Source of the DNA: Glaciimonas sp. PAMC28666
GTDB lineage: Bacteria; Pseudomonadota; Gammaproteobacteria; Burkholderiales; Burkholderiaceae_D
Direction: 5' to 3'
Assembly: GCF_016917355.1 (NCBI RefSeq)
Contig: NZ_CP070304.1
Location: forward strand, 4,340,001 to 4,404,000
Length of the DNA stretch: 64,000 nt
The notes below the pieces were generated by a model, which worked only from the letters and a program-made list of their open reading frames with translations, was not told the origin of the DNA and did not search any database. Positions 51,265-61,680 of the stretch are shown in pieces (the first letter of the stretch is position 1; each line of letters opens with the position of its first letter). A program made the translations under genes and the position numbers.

Positions 51265-52731
51265 CTATCGACCGCATTCCTGCTCGAGAAATCGCCAGAT
51301 GCCCGGATCTGACATTGCAGCGACGTTAATACGCATCCGGGTTGAGGGTAGTTGGTTCGGGGAAAATAACGCGCCGGGTGCCAGCATAAAGCCTTGTGCA
51401 GCTGCTTTTTCGGCCAGGACGTTGGTATCGTAGCCGGTATCAACCCAGATGAACATCCCTGCGGGCGTCATGATATCAACCATCATTCCAAGTCGCTCCA
51501 ACTGCCGAATGGTCTTGTCGCGCGCGCTATCTAATTTGGTTCGGAGGCGGTCTGCGTGCTTGCGGTAATGGCCTTCGGACAAAATTTTGTAGACCACGCG
51601 CTCTCCGATCTCGGCCGTCGTCAGGGTAGTCAGCATTTTACGATCGGTTAAGTGCTGCGCCAACTCATGTGAGGTGGCAATAAAGCCTACCCGTAAATTG
51701 GCCGACAATGTTTTCGAAAATCCGCCCAGATAGATGACCCGATTAAGTTGATCAAGCGCCGCCAGTCTGGTGGCGGGCTGAACCGCAGAGCCGGGATGAA
51801 TATCGCAATAAATGTCATCCTCCACGATCATGAAATTGTGCTCTTCGGCAATCTTTAGCGTTTGAAAGGCCTTCGCCGCCGACATCGAGGTTGAGGTTGG
51901 ATTGTGCAGCACTGACACCAAAACGTAGAGTTTTGGTTTATGTAGCGCAGCCAATTCCGCTAACTTCACAATATCGGGTCCATCTGCAAGACGCGGAATG
52001 CCAATCACCTTGGCGCCCAGGGCCGCAAATGAACCAAACATCAGAAACCACGAAGGATCATCGACGAATATAACGTCTCCCGGTTGGGTAAAGTGGCGTG
52101 CTACCAAATCAAGCGCTAAAGTGACACCCGTGGTGGTGACGATCTGCTCCGGTGTTACCGCAATTTCAAGTTCCGCCAGCTTGAGCTGCAACTGTTGGCG
52201 TAATGGAAAAAATCCTTGCGGATCGCCGTAGCCCAGCAACTGATTAACGCTCTGGCGACTGATGGCGCGCAAGGCATTCGCAATCAGTTCGCCATCAAGC
52301 CATTCAGCGGGGCACATGCCCATTCCCGGTTTTTTTTGCGTCGGCATCTGCCGAAACATATTTCGCACCAGCCAGACGATGTCTATCGAGGGCGTTTGCT
52401 CCTGGTCAAATTGCGGCAGCTGATGGGCATTGATGAGAGGCGACCGTTCCCGCACGTAAAAGCCCGATCCTCGGCGCGACTCCAGAAAGCCTTTGGCTAC
52501 CAGCCGGTCGTAAGCCTCCACCACTGTGAAGCGCGATACGCTATTCAGGTCGGCATACTGGCGGATAGAGGGCATGCGCGCACCGGTTCGCAGCAATTTG
52601 TCACTAATGCGCGTTTCAATAACACGCACAATCTGCTCAACCAGTGACGTATCTGCATCGCGGGACAGCAGTTGCTGTGTACTCACCAGGCGCGGGGCGG
52701 AAAGTTTTCGTGGACTAGGTGTATTGGTCAT
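51265..52731 (-). CDS. MocR/PdxR-type GntR-aminotransferase regulator
   Basis: 488 residues. An N-terminal GntR winged helix (about 25–95: VEQIVRVIETRISDKLL, MPSIRQYADLNSVSRFTVVE, LVAKGFLESRRGSGFYV) is fused to a fold-type I aminotransferase domain (about 150–485) with NPTSTSMS, the PLP Asp region MIVEDDIYCDIHPG and the Schiff-base Lys in YLGGFSKTLSANLRVGF. Such proteins use PLP or an aminated ligand as effector. It is divergent from the DUF2917–LysE pair and is its likely regulator. Confidence 0.92.
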   Translation of the reverse strand: MTNTPSPRKLSAPRLVSTQQLLSRDADTSLVEQIVRVIETRISDKLLRTGARMPSIRQYADLNSVSRFTVVEAYDRLVAKGFLESRRGSGFYVRERSPLINAHQLPQFDQEQTPSIDIVWLVRNMFRQMPTQKKPGMGMCPAEWLDGELIANALRAISRQSVNQLLGYGDPQGFFPLRQQLQLKLAELEIAVTPEQIVTTTGVTLALDLVARHFTQPGDVIFVDDPSWFLMFGSFAALGAKVIGIPRLADGPDIVKLAELAALHKPKLYVLVSVLHNPTSTSMSAAKAFQTLKIAEEHNFMIVEDDIYCDIHPGSAVQPATRLAALDQLNRVIYLGGFSKTLSANLRVGFIATSHELAQHLTDRKMLTTLTTAEIGERVVYKILSEGHYRKHADRLRTKLDSARDKTIRQLERLGMMVDIMTPAGMFIWVDTGYDTNVLAEKAAAQGFMLAPGALFSPNQLPSTRMRINVAAMSDPGIWRFLEQECGR

Positions 52732-52904
52732 TTTACCGGTGCAATATAAGTAATTACTTTATAAAGTGTATTGGTACTGTATCGTTCTTGTCGGTTAGGA
52801 TACACCTATCCGATTGACACCATCAATGTCGGATACAAAAAAAGTGGACTGAGTCAGAAAAGCGCTTCTTTCCTTTGGCGCCACGCTATTTCAGGTTGAA
52901 TACG

Positions 52905-53228
52905 ATGAAAAAATTGTTCATGAAAGATTCCCATACGATGAATGCCGGAGATGTGTTGGCCGGTATCGCTCTGCGCCCTTGTTCGCTGCGGGTAGTAGCC
53001 GGTCGGGTGTGGATTACGCGTGAGGGTGATCTCGATGACCATTGGTTAATCGCTGGGCAGCGGTTACCGATTCAACCGGATCAGTTGATTGTGGTTGAGG
53101 CGGATTCGTCGGCCAGTCAGGTTGAGATTGCGTGCGTCAATAATCGTGGTGTGCTGATCGCGATATTGCGTTGTTTTGGTACTGCTTTGCGCCAGCCCTT
53201 CCGTGCAGCGGTCGGCGGTGCGGCATGA
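52905..53228 (+). CDS. DUF2917 protein
   Basis: 107 residues from ATG 52905. The DUF2917 core is visible: LRPCSLRVVAGRVWITREGD, DDHWLIAGQRLPIQPDQLIV and VEADSSASQVEIAC, a small β-rich cupin-like domain. Function unknown. Its stop overlaps the LysE start (ATGA), a pairing repeated in Burkholderiales, so it may assist or regulate the exporter. Confidence 0.85.
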   Translation: MKKLFMKDSHTMNAGDVLAGIALRPCSLRVVAGRVWITREGDLDDHWLIAGQRLPIQPDQLIVVEADSSASQVEIACVNNRGVLIAILRCFGTALRQPFRAAVGGAA

Positions 53229-53821
53229 TCATGGAATCGTTATTCCCCCTAGCGGTGTTTGCGTTCGTATCGTCCATCACGCCTGGCCCCAATAATATTA
53301 TGCTGACATCGTCCGGCATCATGTTCGGTTTCACCCGTTCAATCCCGCATCTACTGGGGGTCACCGTTGGTTTTTGCGTCCTCTTGCTGATTTGTGCATT
53401 GGGCGTAGGCAGTTTATTGCTGGCCCTGCCATCCATGCATATGATTCTGAAAACGTTGGGTTCCGGATATTTACTCTATCTCGCGTGGAAGCTGCGCAAT
53501 ATGTCATTCAAGGCACAGCAGGACAGTAACGCCCGTCCGATGTCCTTTACCCATGCCGCGTTATTTCAGTTTGCCAATCCAAAAGCCTGGATTATGGCGA
53601 TCACCAGTGCATCCGCTTTTTTGCCTCTGGTGCAACCATTCTGGCTGGCGCTTTGTCTGTATTGCCTGGTCTTTAGCGCCATCAATCTGCCTTGTGTCAG
53701 CGTGTGGGCGGGAGCGGGTTCTGTTTTACGGCGTTATTTGGCACAGAAATTATGGCAGCGGGTTTTCTGCACGGTCATGGTGCTGCTAACAATTTATTCA
53801 GCGATTTCAATCTGGCTTTAG
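53225..53821 (+). CDS. LysE/RhtB-family amino-acid exporter
   Basis: 198 residues, six helices. N-terminal FAFVSSITPGPNNIMLTSSG carries the family signature, followed by HLLGVTVGFCVLLLICALG, GSGYLLYLAWKL and FQFANPKAWIMAITSASAFL. It exports an amino acid or analogue across the inner membrane. Translationally coupled to DUF2917 and divergent from a MocR regulator, which suggests induction by an amino compound. A GC-rich stem-loop without a T-run follows at about 53828–53854. Confidence 0.93.
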   Translation: MIMESLFPLAVFAFVSSITPGPNNIMLTSSGIMFGFTRSIPHLLGVTVGFCVLLLICALGVGSLLLALPSMHMILKTLGSGYLLYLAWKLRNMSFKAQQDSNARPMSFTHAALFQFANPKAWIMAITSASAFLPLVQPFWLALCLYCLVFSAINLPCVSVWAGAGSVLRRYLAQKLWQRVFCTVMVLLTIYSAISIWL

Positions 53822-54101
53822 TTCGATGCCGGGATGCGAAGTTTGCATTCCCGGCCCCTCGGAAAGACGGGTATTTTCGGCACAAAAGAAGTGCAAAAGA
53901 AGTGCCAGTACCTCTCCAGGATCGCGCCGGGCCGGTCTGAAGGTCGGTTGGCCAATGCGGTGTCAGCTCATCTCACTATAAATAACGATGCTAAACATGT
54001 ACTTTTTTCGCAAAGCGAGTATAGATTTGAGATAATCACCTATTCGCCGTCCAAACAACGGGCGTAACTGTATTTTACCCATCCATTTTTTGGAGTATTA
54101 G

Positions 54102-54560
54102 ATGTCTGTATATGAAAAGCTGAAATCCCTGAACATCACATTGCCTGTTGTCGCCGCACCTGCTGCTGCCTATGTTATGTACGCGCAAAGCGGTAATAAT
54201 GTTTTCTTATCTGGCCATTTGGCAAAAAAAGAGGGCAAAGTGTGGGTCGGGCAGCTTGGCAAGAATATCACCACTGAAGAAGGCAAGGAAGCAGCGCGCG
54301 GTATTGCAATCGAACTCATCGCGACACTTCAAGCAGCCTGCGGTGGCGATCTGACACGCGTTAAACGTATTGTTAAGCTGATGAGTCTGGTTAATTCCAC
54401 CAGCGATTTCACGGAACAACATCTGGTGACAAACGGTGCCTCTGAATTGTTGGCAGAAGTGTTTGGCGAGCAAGGCAAGCACGCACGCTCCGCATTCGGC
54501 GTGGCGCAAATCCCCATGGGCGCTTGCGTTGAAATTGAATTAATCGCCGAAATCGATTAA
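54102..54560 (+). CDS. RidA-family protein
   Basis: 152 residues, YjgF/YER057c/UK114 fold. Features: MYAQSGNNVFLSGHLAKKEG, VWVGQLGKNITTEEGKEAAR and HARSAFGVAQIPMGACVEIE, with the Arg that binds the carboxylate of the substrate. The family hydrolyses reactive enamine/imine intermediates made by PLP enzymes. An aminotransferase gene follows 81 bp later, consistent with that role. GGAG lies seven bases upstream. The somewhat longer N-terminus places it in the Rid subfamilies outside archetypal RidA. Confidence 0.92.
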   Translation: MSVYEKLKSLNITLPVVAAPAAAYVMYAQSGNNVFLSGHLAKKEGKVWVGQLGKNITTEEGKEAARGIAIELIATLQAACGGDLTRVKRIVKLMSLVNSTSDFTEQHLVTNGASELLAEVFGEQGKHARSAFGVAQIPMGACVEIELIAEID

Positions 54561-54641
54561 GTTCCTGTACGTTATATGAAAGTTGCGGGACCACGCCGTG
54601 GTCAATGCCGCAATTGTCAACACCGATAAAAGAGACTTGTA

Positions 54642-55835
54642 ATGAAAATTGAGAACCCAAACGCAGTTAAATGGCATTTTTCGGAGCGCGCACAAAAATT
54701 GCAAGGTTCCGCTATTCGCGAAATTCTAAAAATAACGATGCGTCCGGAAGTGATCTCTTTTGCCGGTGGCTTGCCTTCGCCTGCGACTTTTCCGGTCGAG
54801 CAGATGAAGGTTGCATTCGACAAGGTGTTGACGCAGCAAGGCAAAGTGGCATTGCAATACGGGCCGACGGATGGTTACGGTCCGTTGCGCGAATGGGTCG
54901 CGAATTCATTATCGATTAACGGTTCGACGATCTCGATGGACCAGGTATTAATGGTTTCCGGTTCACAGCAAGGTCTGGATTTGCTCGGAAAAGTGCTGAT
55001 CGACGAGGGCAGCAAGGTGCTGGTCGAAACACCAAGCTATCTTGGCGCGTTGCAGGCTTTTTCATTGTACGGTCCTGAATTTGTTTCAATCCCGACCGAC
55101 GAAGGTGGCTTAATTCCCGAAACAGTCGCTTCGCTGGGCAAGGACGCACGCCTGCTTTATTCTTTACCTAACTTCCAAAACCCGACTGGTCGCACGATGT
55201 CGCTTGAGCGGCGTCAGGCATTAGTGGAAACTTGTGCCCGGTTGAATTTGCCATTAATTGAAGATGATCCGTATGGCGCACTCAGCTACCGCCGCGAGCC
55301 ACTGCCGAAAATGTTGAATATGAATCCCGATGGTGTCATCTACATGGGTTCGTTTTCGAAAGTATTAACGCCTGGAATTCGTCTTGGCTATGTCGTCGCA
55401 CCGCGTGAGTTGGTCGATAAAATGGAACAAGCCAAGCAGGCGACTGATTTACATACTGCTCAATTGACACAAATGGTGGTCTACGAAGCGATCAAAGATG
55501 GCTTTCTGGATTCGCATATTCCAACAATTCGCCAGTTATATTCAGATCAGTGCGATGCCATGCTGGCAGCTTTACAAACCTATTTTCCAAGCAGTGCCTC
55601 CTGGACCAAGCCAGAAGGGGGCATGTTTATTTGGGTAACCTTACCAAAGCATATCGACACCATGAAATTGCTGGATGAGGCGATTAAAGAGCATGTTGCA
55701 TTTGTTCCTGGTGCACCGTTCTTTGCCAACACGCCGGAATCGAACACCTTGCGCTTGAGTTTTGTGACGGTGTCTCCAGAAAAGATACGTGAAGGTGTCG
55801 AAAAATTGGGTAAATTGATTTCTGCAAAGCTGTAA
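54642..55835 (+). CDS. PLP-dependent aminotransferase (LysN/MocR-type class I)
   Basis: 397 residues, fold type I. VISFAGGLPSPATFPVEQM and LQYGPTDGYGPLREWVA are typical of the 2-aminoadipate/aromatic group; NFQNPTGRTMSLERRQAL and LIEDDPYGALSYR hold the cofactor Asn and Asp, and YMGSFSKVLTPGIRLGYV contains the Schiff-base Lys. It transfers amino groups from aromatic or branched amino acids, or 2-aminoadipate, to 2-oxoglutarate. Substrate not certain. It ends at a perfect terminator hairpin. Confidence 0.92.
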   Translation: MKIENPNAVKWHFSERAQKLQGSAIREILKITMRPEVISFAGGLPSPATFPVEQMKVAFDKVLTQQGKVALQYGPTDGYGPLREWVANSLSINGSTISMDQVLMVSGSQQGLDLLGKVLIDEGSKVLVETPSYLGALQAFSLYGPEFVSIPTDEGGLIPETVASLGKDARLLYSLPNFQNPTGRTMSLERRQALVETCARLNLPLIEDDPYGALSYRREPLPKMLNMNPDGVIYMGSFSKVLTPGIRLGYVVAPRELVDKMEQAKQATDLHTAQLTQMVVYEAIKDGFLDSHIPTIRQLYSDQCDAMLAALQTYFPSSASWTKPEGGMFIWVTLPKHIDTMKLLDEAIKEHVAFVPGAPFFANTPESNTLRLSFVTVSPEKIREGVEKLGKLISAKL

Positions 55836-55900
55836 GTTCTTCGAATCCTTAAGGTTTGCTGGAATGTAAAACCGCAGGGGATGCAAAAATAAATTGCATG

Positions 55901-55937
55901 ACGTAAAAAGGGAGACCATTGGTCTCCCTTTTTACGT
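55901..55937. terminator. Perfect bidirectional terminator hairpin
   Basis: acgtaaaaagggagacc, loop att, ggtctccctttttacgt: 17-bp perfect arms with A- and T-tracts. It closes the RidA–aminotransferase unit on the plus strand and can also stop transcription of the lipoprotein gene from the other side. Confidence 0.95.
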
Positions 55938-56025
55938 TTAACCTGCCGGTACACGATGAATCAATATGCTCAATCGGGATTGCTAGTCACGATGGTCAAT
56001 CACTACAATTAATCATTACAGTGAA

Positions 56026-56391
56026 TCAATACTCCAACCGCCAATCACCGGCCCGCAGGCAAGAATCTACAGCTGCATCTCGCCGTGAAGCATTCACATC
56101 ATTCTGCGAATAGGATGGCGGCAGATATATCCCCGGCGTCGTATTGCACACCACCTGACTATTTTTATCATCACTATTAATCCTGCGGCAGTTAGTCGTG
56201 CTGGGACTTTGATAGCCTGGATTAAGCTGATTAACGATCACCGTAGGATAAATCTGTGCAGCTTGTTTTTCGCACGATAATTTATCGCGATAGAAGTCGC
56301 TCTCGCCTTTGTACGGATGCTTCCAGGTTGCGCAACCTGAAAGCGCCGATAGCGAAGCGACGATGAACACCAGGGAAAATGATGGATGCAA
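56026..56391 (-). CDS. Small putative lipoprotein
   Basis: 121 residues from a TTG at 56391, with AAAGG seven bases upstream. Signal sequence FSLVFIVASLSALSGCATW has a lipobox LSGC. The mature part has several Cys (LSCEKQA, TTNCRRI, VVCNTT, DSCLRAG) that could pair, and resembles small outer-membrane-lipoprotein-like proteins with a glycine-less DUF signature (KHPYKGESDFYRDKLSCE). It follows parC by 60 bp on the same strand. Function unknown. Confidence 0.78.
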   Translation of the reverse strand: MHPSFSLVFIVASLSALSGCATWKHPYKGESDFYRDKLSCEKQAAQIYPTVIVNQLNPGYQSPSTTNCRRINSDDKNSQVVCNTTPGIYLPPSYSQNDVNASRRDAAVDSCLRAGDWRLEY

Positions 56392-56451
56392 GCGGTTACC
56401 TTTAAAAATTGATGCGATTGCTTTGATTGAACAAGTTACTTTACAGACGAA

Positions 56452-58770
56452 TTATGCCTGTGGCGTCAATGTCATCGGCTTCAGTTTGGACTCAAGCAAT
56501 TTGCCTTTGCGGGCCCGTTTACCAATATGTAGCATTAAACCACTGGCTGACAGCGAGACGTCCTGCGCTTTGCCACCGCGTCCCATGCCGGAAACGATCA
56601 CACCACGTTGGCTGATGGGTTGCGCAGCCAACAGTTTTTCCGCATTCTCCAACTCCATCAGAATCACGCCACGCCCGCCGTTGGTAAGCATTTTGCATTC
56701 TTCCAGGCCGAAAACCAGCAACCGTCCTTTTTCGGACAAGCAGGCAATCGCGCTGGCATTGCTAGCGATAGGGCGGGGCGGTAACGATTGGTCGCCTTCA
56801 TCCAGCGTAATGTAAGCTTTTCCTGCCTTCACGCGGCTCAACATGTCGCCCACTTTCGCGGTGAACCCGTAGCCACCGGATGACGCCAATAATAACGTCA
56901 CCTCTGCGGAGGCGGCGAAGTAATGCAAGATGCTGCTGCCGTTGGCTAGATCAATCAGTGTGGTGATCGGTATCCCATCTCCCCGTGCGTTGGGCAGAGA
57001 GGCTACCGAGACGGAGTAAATTCGACCGTTCGAACCGAATACCAGCAGATTGTCGACCGTGCGGCATTCAAATGCGCCGTACATGGCGTCGCCAGCTTTA
57101 AACGTGAACTGGGCAGCATCCTGAGCATGCCCGCTCCGTGCGCGTATCCAGCCTTTCTGCGAAACGATGACGGTGACTGGCTCATCGATGACTTTAGTTT
57201 CTACCACGGCCTTTTCAGCCGCTTGAATCAAGGTGCGGCGGGCGTCGCCGAACTGTTTTTGATCCGCTTCGATTTCCTTGATGATCAGACGCTTCAGGGA
57301 GGCCGGATTCTCAAGCAGGTCCTGAAGACCTTTCTTTTCATCGCGGAGGGTGGCCAGCTCTTGCTGGATTTTGATCGTCTCCAGTCGGGCGAGCTGGCGC
57401 AACCGGATTTCAAGAATATCTTCCGCCTGCCGGTCCGATAGCTTAAACGCGTCCATTAACGCCGGTTTTGGCTCGTCCGATTCCCGGATGATCTTGATCA
57501 CCTTATCGATATTAAGCAAGATCGCTTCGCGACCTTCTAGAATATGGATGCGATCTTCTACCTTTTGCAGCTTGAATTGTGAACGTCGGGTAATCGTCGC
57601 GAAACGGAATTGAATCCATTCGCGCAAAATCATCCCCAAGCCTTTTTGACGAGGCCGACCATCGCCACCGATCATTACCAGATTGATGGAAGCACTGCTT
57701 TCTAGCGAGGTATGCGCCAGCAGCATGTTGGTGAATTCAGTCTGATCGATGTTTTTTGATTTTGGTTCGAATACCAGGCGCACCGGCGCATCCCGGCCAG
57801 ACTCATCACGCACCGCATCAAGGACCGACAAAATGGTCTGTTTGAGCGCCATTTGATCAGGGCTTAGCGATTTTTTGCCAAGCTTGATCTTTGGATTGGT
57901 AATTTCTTCAATCTCTTCCAACACTTTTTGGGAAGACGTGTTTGGCGGTAATTCTGTGACCACTGCCTGCCATTGACCGCGCGCCAGTTCCTCAATTTTC
58001 CAGCACGCGCGGACCTTCAGGCTACCGCGGCCGATCTCATACATATCGGAAATAGCCGTCGCGGAACTAATGATTTGCCCGCCGCCCGGAAAGTCGGGTC
58101 CTGGAATCATTTCCATCAATTCCGCGTGCGTCATGTTCGGATTGCGAATCAACGCAACAGCCGCCTTGGCGACCTCCGTCAGATTGTGCGACGGAATTTC
58201 TGTGGCCAGACCCACGGCGATACCGGAGGCCCCATTCAACAACACAAACGGCAATCGACCCGGTAACAGTTTTGGTTCTTCGGTAGAACCATCATAGTTG
58301 GGTTGAAAATCGACCGTTCCCATGTCGATTTCATCAAGCAACAATTTTGCGATCGGGGTTAAACGTGCCTCGGTATATCGCATCGCGGCTGCGCCATCGC
58401 CATCACGAGATCCAAAGTTACCCTGACCGTCGATCAGCGGATAACGGAGCGAAAAATCCTGTGCCATCCGTACCAACGCATCGTAGACCGACTGGTCGCC
58501 GTGGGGATGCAGTTTACCCAACACATCACCCACCACCGCGGCTGATTTACGTGGCTTGGCGGCTGAATTCAGGCCAAGCTCATTCATCGCGTACAAGATG
58601 CGACGCTGGACCGGTTTCTGGCCGTCCGAAACGTCAGGCAATGCACGGCCTTTTACGACCGAAATGGCGTAATCCAGATAGGCGCGTTCTGCGAAAGTTG
58701 CAAGGGTCAGTGATTCACCAGGTTCACCATCAGGTGGCGGCAGGTCAAATAGATCGTTTTGTTCAGTCAT
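56452..58770 (-). CDS. parC: DNA topoisomerase IV subunit A
   Basis: 772 residues. The breakage-reunion domain has the [19 protein letters not shown] and [20 protein letters not shown] regions, and the catalytic Tyr in [18 protein letters not shown] coiled-coil tower (about 370–470) and a C-terminal β-pinwheel of reduced size follow. There is no GyrA box, so ParC rather than GyrA. It decatenates daughter chromosomes together with ParE. A lytic transglycosylase gene lies between parC and parE; all three face the same way. Confidence 0.96.
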   Translation of the reverse strand: MTEQNDLFDLPPPDGEPGESLTLATFAERAYLDYAISVVKGRALPDVSDGQKPVQRRILYAMNELGLNSAAKPRKSAAVVGDVLGKLHPHGDQSVYDALVRMAQDFSLRYPLIDGQGNFGSRDGDGAAAMRYTEARLTPIAKLLLDEIDMGTVDFQPNYDGSTEEPKLLPGRLPFVLLNGASGIAVGLATEIPSHNLTEVAKAAVALIRNPNMTHAELMEMIPGPDFPGGGQIISSATAISDMYEIGRGSLKVRACWKIEELARGQWQAVVTELPPNTSSQKVLEEIEEITNPKIKLGKKSLSPDQMALKQTILSVLDAVRDESGRDAPVRLVFEPKSKNIDQTEFTNMLLAHTSLESSASINLVMIGGDGRPRQKGLGMILREWIQFRFATITRRSQFKLQKVEDRIHILEGREAILLNIDKVIKIIRESDEPKPALMDAFKLSDRQAEDILEIRLRQLARLETIKIQQELATLRDEKKGLQDLLENPASLKRLIIKEIEADQKQFGDARRTLIQAAEKAVVETKVIDEPVTVIVSQKGWIRARSGHAQDAAQFTFKAGDAMYGAFECRTVDNLLVFGSNGRIYSVSVASLPNARGDGIPITTLIDLANGSSILHYFAASAEVTLLLASSGGYGFTAKVGDMLSRVKAGKAYITLDEGDQSLPPRPIASNASAIACLSEKGRLLVFGLEECKMLTNGGRGVILMELENAEKLLAAQPISQRGVIVSGMGRGGKAQDVSLSASGLMLHIGKRARKGKLLESKLKPMTLTPQA

Positions 58771-58795
58771 GAAATTTCAGAGATTATTCGGTGGG

Positions 58796-59692
58796 TTATT
58801 CAATGAGAGGCTGCAGGCCGTCTGGCATATTTCTACGCCCGGGAATCACCAAATGTATGCGCGGGCTATTGCTGCGCCCGCCATCATTTGCGCTGGTGTC
58901 TGCAAAATTATTAATGTTGTTTGATGGATGATCTGATTTTGCCGCAAGTTTCGTTGCAAGCCGGGTGTCAAGATTCGCCTCGTACTGACTCTGCGCCGGT
59001 CTGTAAAGTGCATAGAATTGCGCCACGATTTGTACGTAGTTGCGCGTTTCCGGGAACGGCGGAATCTGATTGTTGTATTTTCTTACCGCGCCTTCCCCTG
59101 CATTGTACGAAGCGATGACTAAATCCTGCTTGGCGGGGAACATCAATAATAAATCGCGTAAATAGCGGGCGCCAAGGCGAATATTCGTACGCGGATCGGT
59201 TAACTTCTCCTGCACTGATTTTTTCTTGTCGCTGGTAATCCCATAACGCTCGGCCGTGTCTGGCATGATTTGCATCAGGCCAACAGCCCCTTTTGGCGAC
59301 ACAGCAGCCGGGTTAAAGCCCGACTCGGCCGCCATCACCGCTTTTAGCAACGCGGGTTCAAGCGCAAATTCTTTTGCTGCCTGATCGACAAAAACTTCAA
59401 ATTTTTTAAGACCGGGATGCTGCGACAAATAACGATATAACGGCGTTTTGGAAAAGTTTGCATCTGATGCAACCGGCTGTTGCCCATTGCGAGGGAAAAA
59501 GTTCGAAGAATCAAAAGTAGCATTTCCACGCATATAAAGCTGATAACGCGGCGTCAGTTTTTCAGTCGCAAAATGCCCGGCCCCTTGCTCATCGATAAAG
59601 CCATAAATATCGGCACGCGCGCTGACCGTTACCAACATCGACATGAAAGCCAATGTTTGTAAAAGTCGATGCATGTGTGCCGACAATGTCAT
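58796..59692 (-). CDS. Lytic murein transglycosylase (Slt/MltC-type) between parE and parC
   Basis: 298 residues. Signal peptide (LQTLAFMSMLVTVSARA), a DUF4124-like start (DIYGFIDEQGAGHFATEKL) and a goose-lysozyme-type catalytic domain (about 110–230): EPALLKAVMAAESGFNPAAV with the catalytic Glu in AAESGF, SPKGAVGLMQIMPDTAERYG, and LVIASYNAGEGAVRKYN. It cuts peptidoglycan in the periplasm. Its ATG shares one base with the parE stop (TGATG), so it is coupled to parE. Confidence 0.93.
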   Translation of the reverse strand: MTLSAHMHRLLQTLAFMSMLVTVSARADIYGFIDEQGAGHFATEKLTPRYQLYMRGNATFDSSNFFPRNGQQPVASDANFSKTPLYRYLSQHPGLKKFEVFVDQAAKEFALEPALLKAVMAAESGFNPAAVSPKGAVGLMQIMPDTAERYGITSDKKKSVQEKLTDPRTNIRLGARYLRDLLLMFPAKQDLVIASYNAGEGAVRKYNNQIPPFPETRNYVQIVAQFYALYRPAQSQYEANLDTRLATKLAAKSDHPSNNINNFADTSANDGGRSNSPRIHLVIPGRRNMPDGLQPLIE

Positions 59693-61680
59693 CAGATATC
59701 TGCCTCGGCTTCATTACCGTGCTCTTCAATCCAGGCGCGGCGCGCTGATGCTTCGCCTTTTCCCATCAACATATTGAAGCGATTTTCTGACGCCTCCAGA
59801 TCAAATGCACCCAATGTAATAGGTAACAAACGGCGCGTATCAGGATTCATCGTGGTCTCCCACAATTGGCCCGCATTCATCTCGCCCAAACCTTTAAAGC
59901 GAGAAATGGTCCACGAACCGTCCTTGACGCCATCTTTACGCAACTTATCTTCGATTGCGGTGAGTTCACCGTTATCTAGTGCATAGATTTTTTGCGCCGG
60001 TTTTTTACCGCGAGCCGGGGCATCTACCCGGAACAATGGCGGACGTGCAACGCAAATATGCCCGCGGTCGATTAATTGTGGGAAGTGCTTGAAAAACAGC
60101 GTTAGTAGCAACACCTGAATATGCGAGCCATCAACGTCCGCATCCGACAATATGCAAATCTTGCCATAGCGCAGCGTACTGAAATCGACGGTGTCATTTT
60201 TGCTATGAGGATCGATCCCGATCGCCACCGCCATATCGTGGATTTCATTATTCGCAAACAAGCGGTCGCGCTCGGTCTCCCACGAGTTCAACACTTTTCC
60301 ACGCAAGGGAAGAATCGCTTGAAACTCTTTGTCCCGCCCCATTTTTGCAGAACCGCCCGCTGAGTCACCCTCGACCAGAAATAACTCGTTGCGACCAATA
60401 TCGCTGGATTCGCAGTCGGTCAGTTTGCCGGGTAATACGGCAATACCCGAGGTTTTTTTCTTTTCGACTTTCTGGGTCGAGCGCAAACGATTTTGCGCTT
60501 GCTTGATCACCAGTTCAGCTAGCTTTTTACCATATTCCACGTGATGATTGAGCCACAGCTCCAGCGCGGGTTTGGTATAAGTCGAAATCAGCCGGACCGC
60601 ATCGCGCGAATTCAGGCGCTCTTTGATTTGCCCTTGAAATTGCGGGTCTAATACCTTGGCAGACAATACAAACGATACCCGGGCAAAGACATCCTCCGGC
60701 AGCAGCTTGACGCCCTTCGGTAATAGCGAATGCATATCGACGAAGTTTTTGACAGCGCCAAACAATCCTTCGCGCAACCCGGATTCATGCGTGCCACCCG
60801 CCGAAGTCGGAATCAGATTGACATACGACTCACGGACGATGCCACCATCTTCGGTCCATGCAACGACCCACGCAGCGCCTTCGCCCTCGGCGAAGCCGTC
60901 GGTTTCTGCAGTGGCGTATTGTTCGCCTTCGAACAGCGGAATCAATGGTTCCGAGCTGGACGACTGCGCTAACGACTCCATCAGATAGCCGCGTAATCCC
61001 TGCTCATATTGCCAGGTTTGACTATCATTGGTCTTAGCGTTGAGCAGGGTGACTTTAACGCCCGGAAGCAACACCGCTTTAGAGCGCAGCAGACGTTGCA
61101 ATTCCGGTTGCGAAATCGCAGGGGAATCAAAGTATTTCGGATCTGGCCAGGCGGTAACGCGCGTTCCGGCTTTTTTGTCATCGCGCGTTTGCGACCGGGT
61201 TTTCAATGGTTCAATCAGATCACCACCGGCAAACGCCAACTGATGCACGCCGCCTTCACGCCAGACGGTGATTTCCAGCCGTGTAGAAAGTGCATTGGTC
61301 ACTGATACGCCGACCCCATGCAGTCCACCGGAGAAGGCGTAAGCGCCGCCACTGCCTTTATCGAATTTACCGCCAGCGTGCAGACGCGTGAATACGATCT
61401 CAACGGTAGGTACTTTTTCTTCAGGATGCATGCCGACGGGGATACCGCGACCGTCATCTTCAACACTGACGCTGCCGTCCACGTTCAACGTCACCAGAAT
61501 ATTTTTGCAATAACCGCCAAGAGCCTCATCGGATGCATTATCAATGACCTCCTGGATAATATGCAGCGGATTTTCCGTCCGCGTGTACATGCCGGGACGT
61601 TGTTTAACAGGCTCCAGTCCCTTAAGGACGCGGATGGATGATTCGCTGTAGTCGGAAATCGGAGATTTTTTAGTTGCCAT
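59692..61680 (-). CDS. parE: DNA topoisomerase IV subunit B
   Basis: 662 residues. GHKL ATPase domain: IQEVIDNASDEALGGYC, VEDDGRGIPVGMHPEEK, GGLHGVGVSVTNALS. Toprim domain: ELFLVEGDSAGGSAKMGRD, ILSDADVDGSHIQVLLLTLF, and the C-terminal RFKGLGEMNAGQLWETTM with PDTRRLLPI. Length and lack of the GyrB insert indicate ParE. It works with ParC to unlink chromosomes. First gene of the parE–transglycosylase–parC cluster. A leader of about 100 bp with A-rich DNA precedes it. Confidence 0.96.
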   Translation of the reverse strand: MATKKSPISDYSESSIRVLKGLEPVKQRPGMYTRTENPLHIIQEVIDNASDEALGGYCKNILVTLNVDGSVSVEDDGRGIPVGMHPEEKVPTVEIVFTRLHAGGKFDKGSGGAYAFSGGLHGVGVSVTNALSTRLEITVWREGGVHQLAFAGGDLIEPLKTRSQTRDDKKAGTRVTAWPDPKYFDSPAISQPELQRLLRSKAVLLPGVKVTLLNAKTNDSQTWQYEQGLRGYLMESLAQSSSSEPLIPLFEGEQYATAETDGFAEGEGAAWVVAWTEDGGIVRESYVNLIPTSAGGTHESGLREGLFGAVKNFVDMHSLLPKGVKLLPEDVFARVSFVLSAKVLDPQFQGQIKERLNSRDAVRLISTYTKPALELWLNHHVEYGKKLAELVIKQAQNRLRSTQKVEKKKTSGIAVLPGKLTDCESSDIGRNELFLVEGDSAGGSAKMGRDKEFQAILPLRGKVLNSWETERDRLFANNEIHDMAVAIGIDPHSKNDTVDFSTLRYGKICILSDADVDGSHIQVLLLTLFFKHFPQLIDRGHICVARPPLFRVDAPARGKKPAQKIYALDNGELTAIEDKLRKDGVKDGSWTISRFKGLGEMNAGQLWETTMNPDTRRLLPITLGAFDLEASENRFNMLMGKGEASARRAWIEEHGNEAEADI

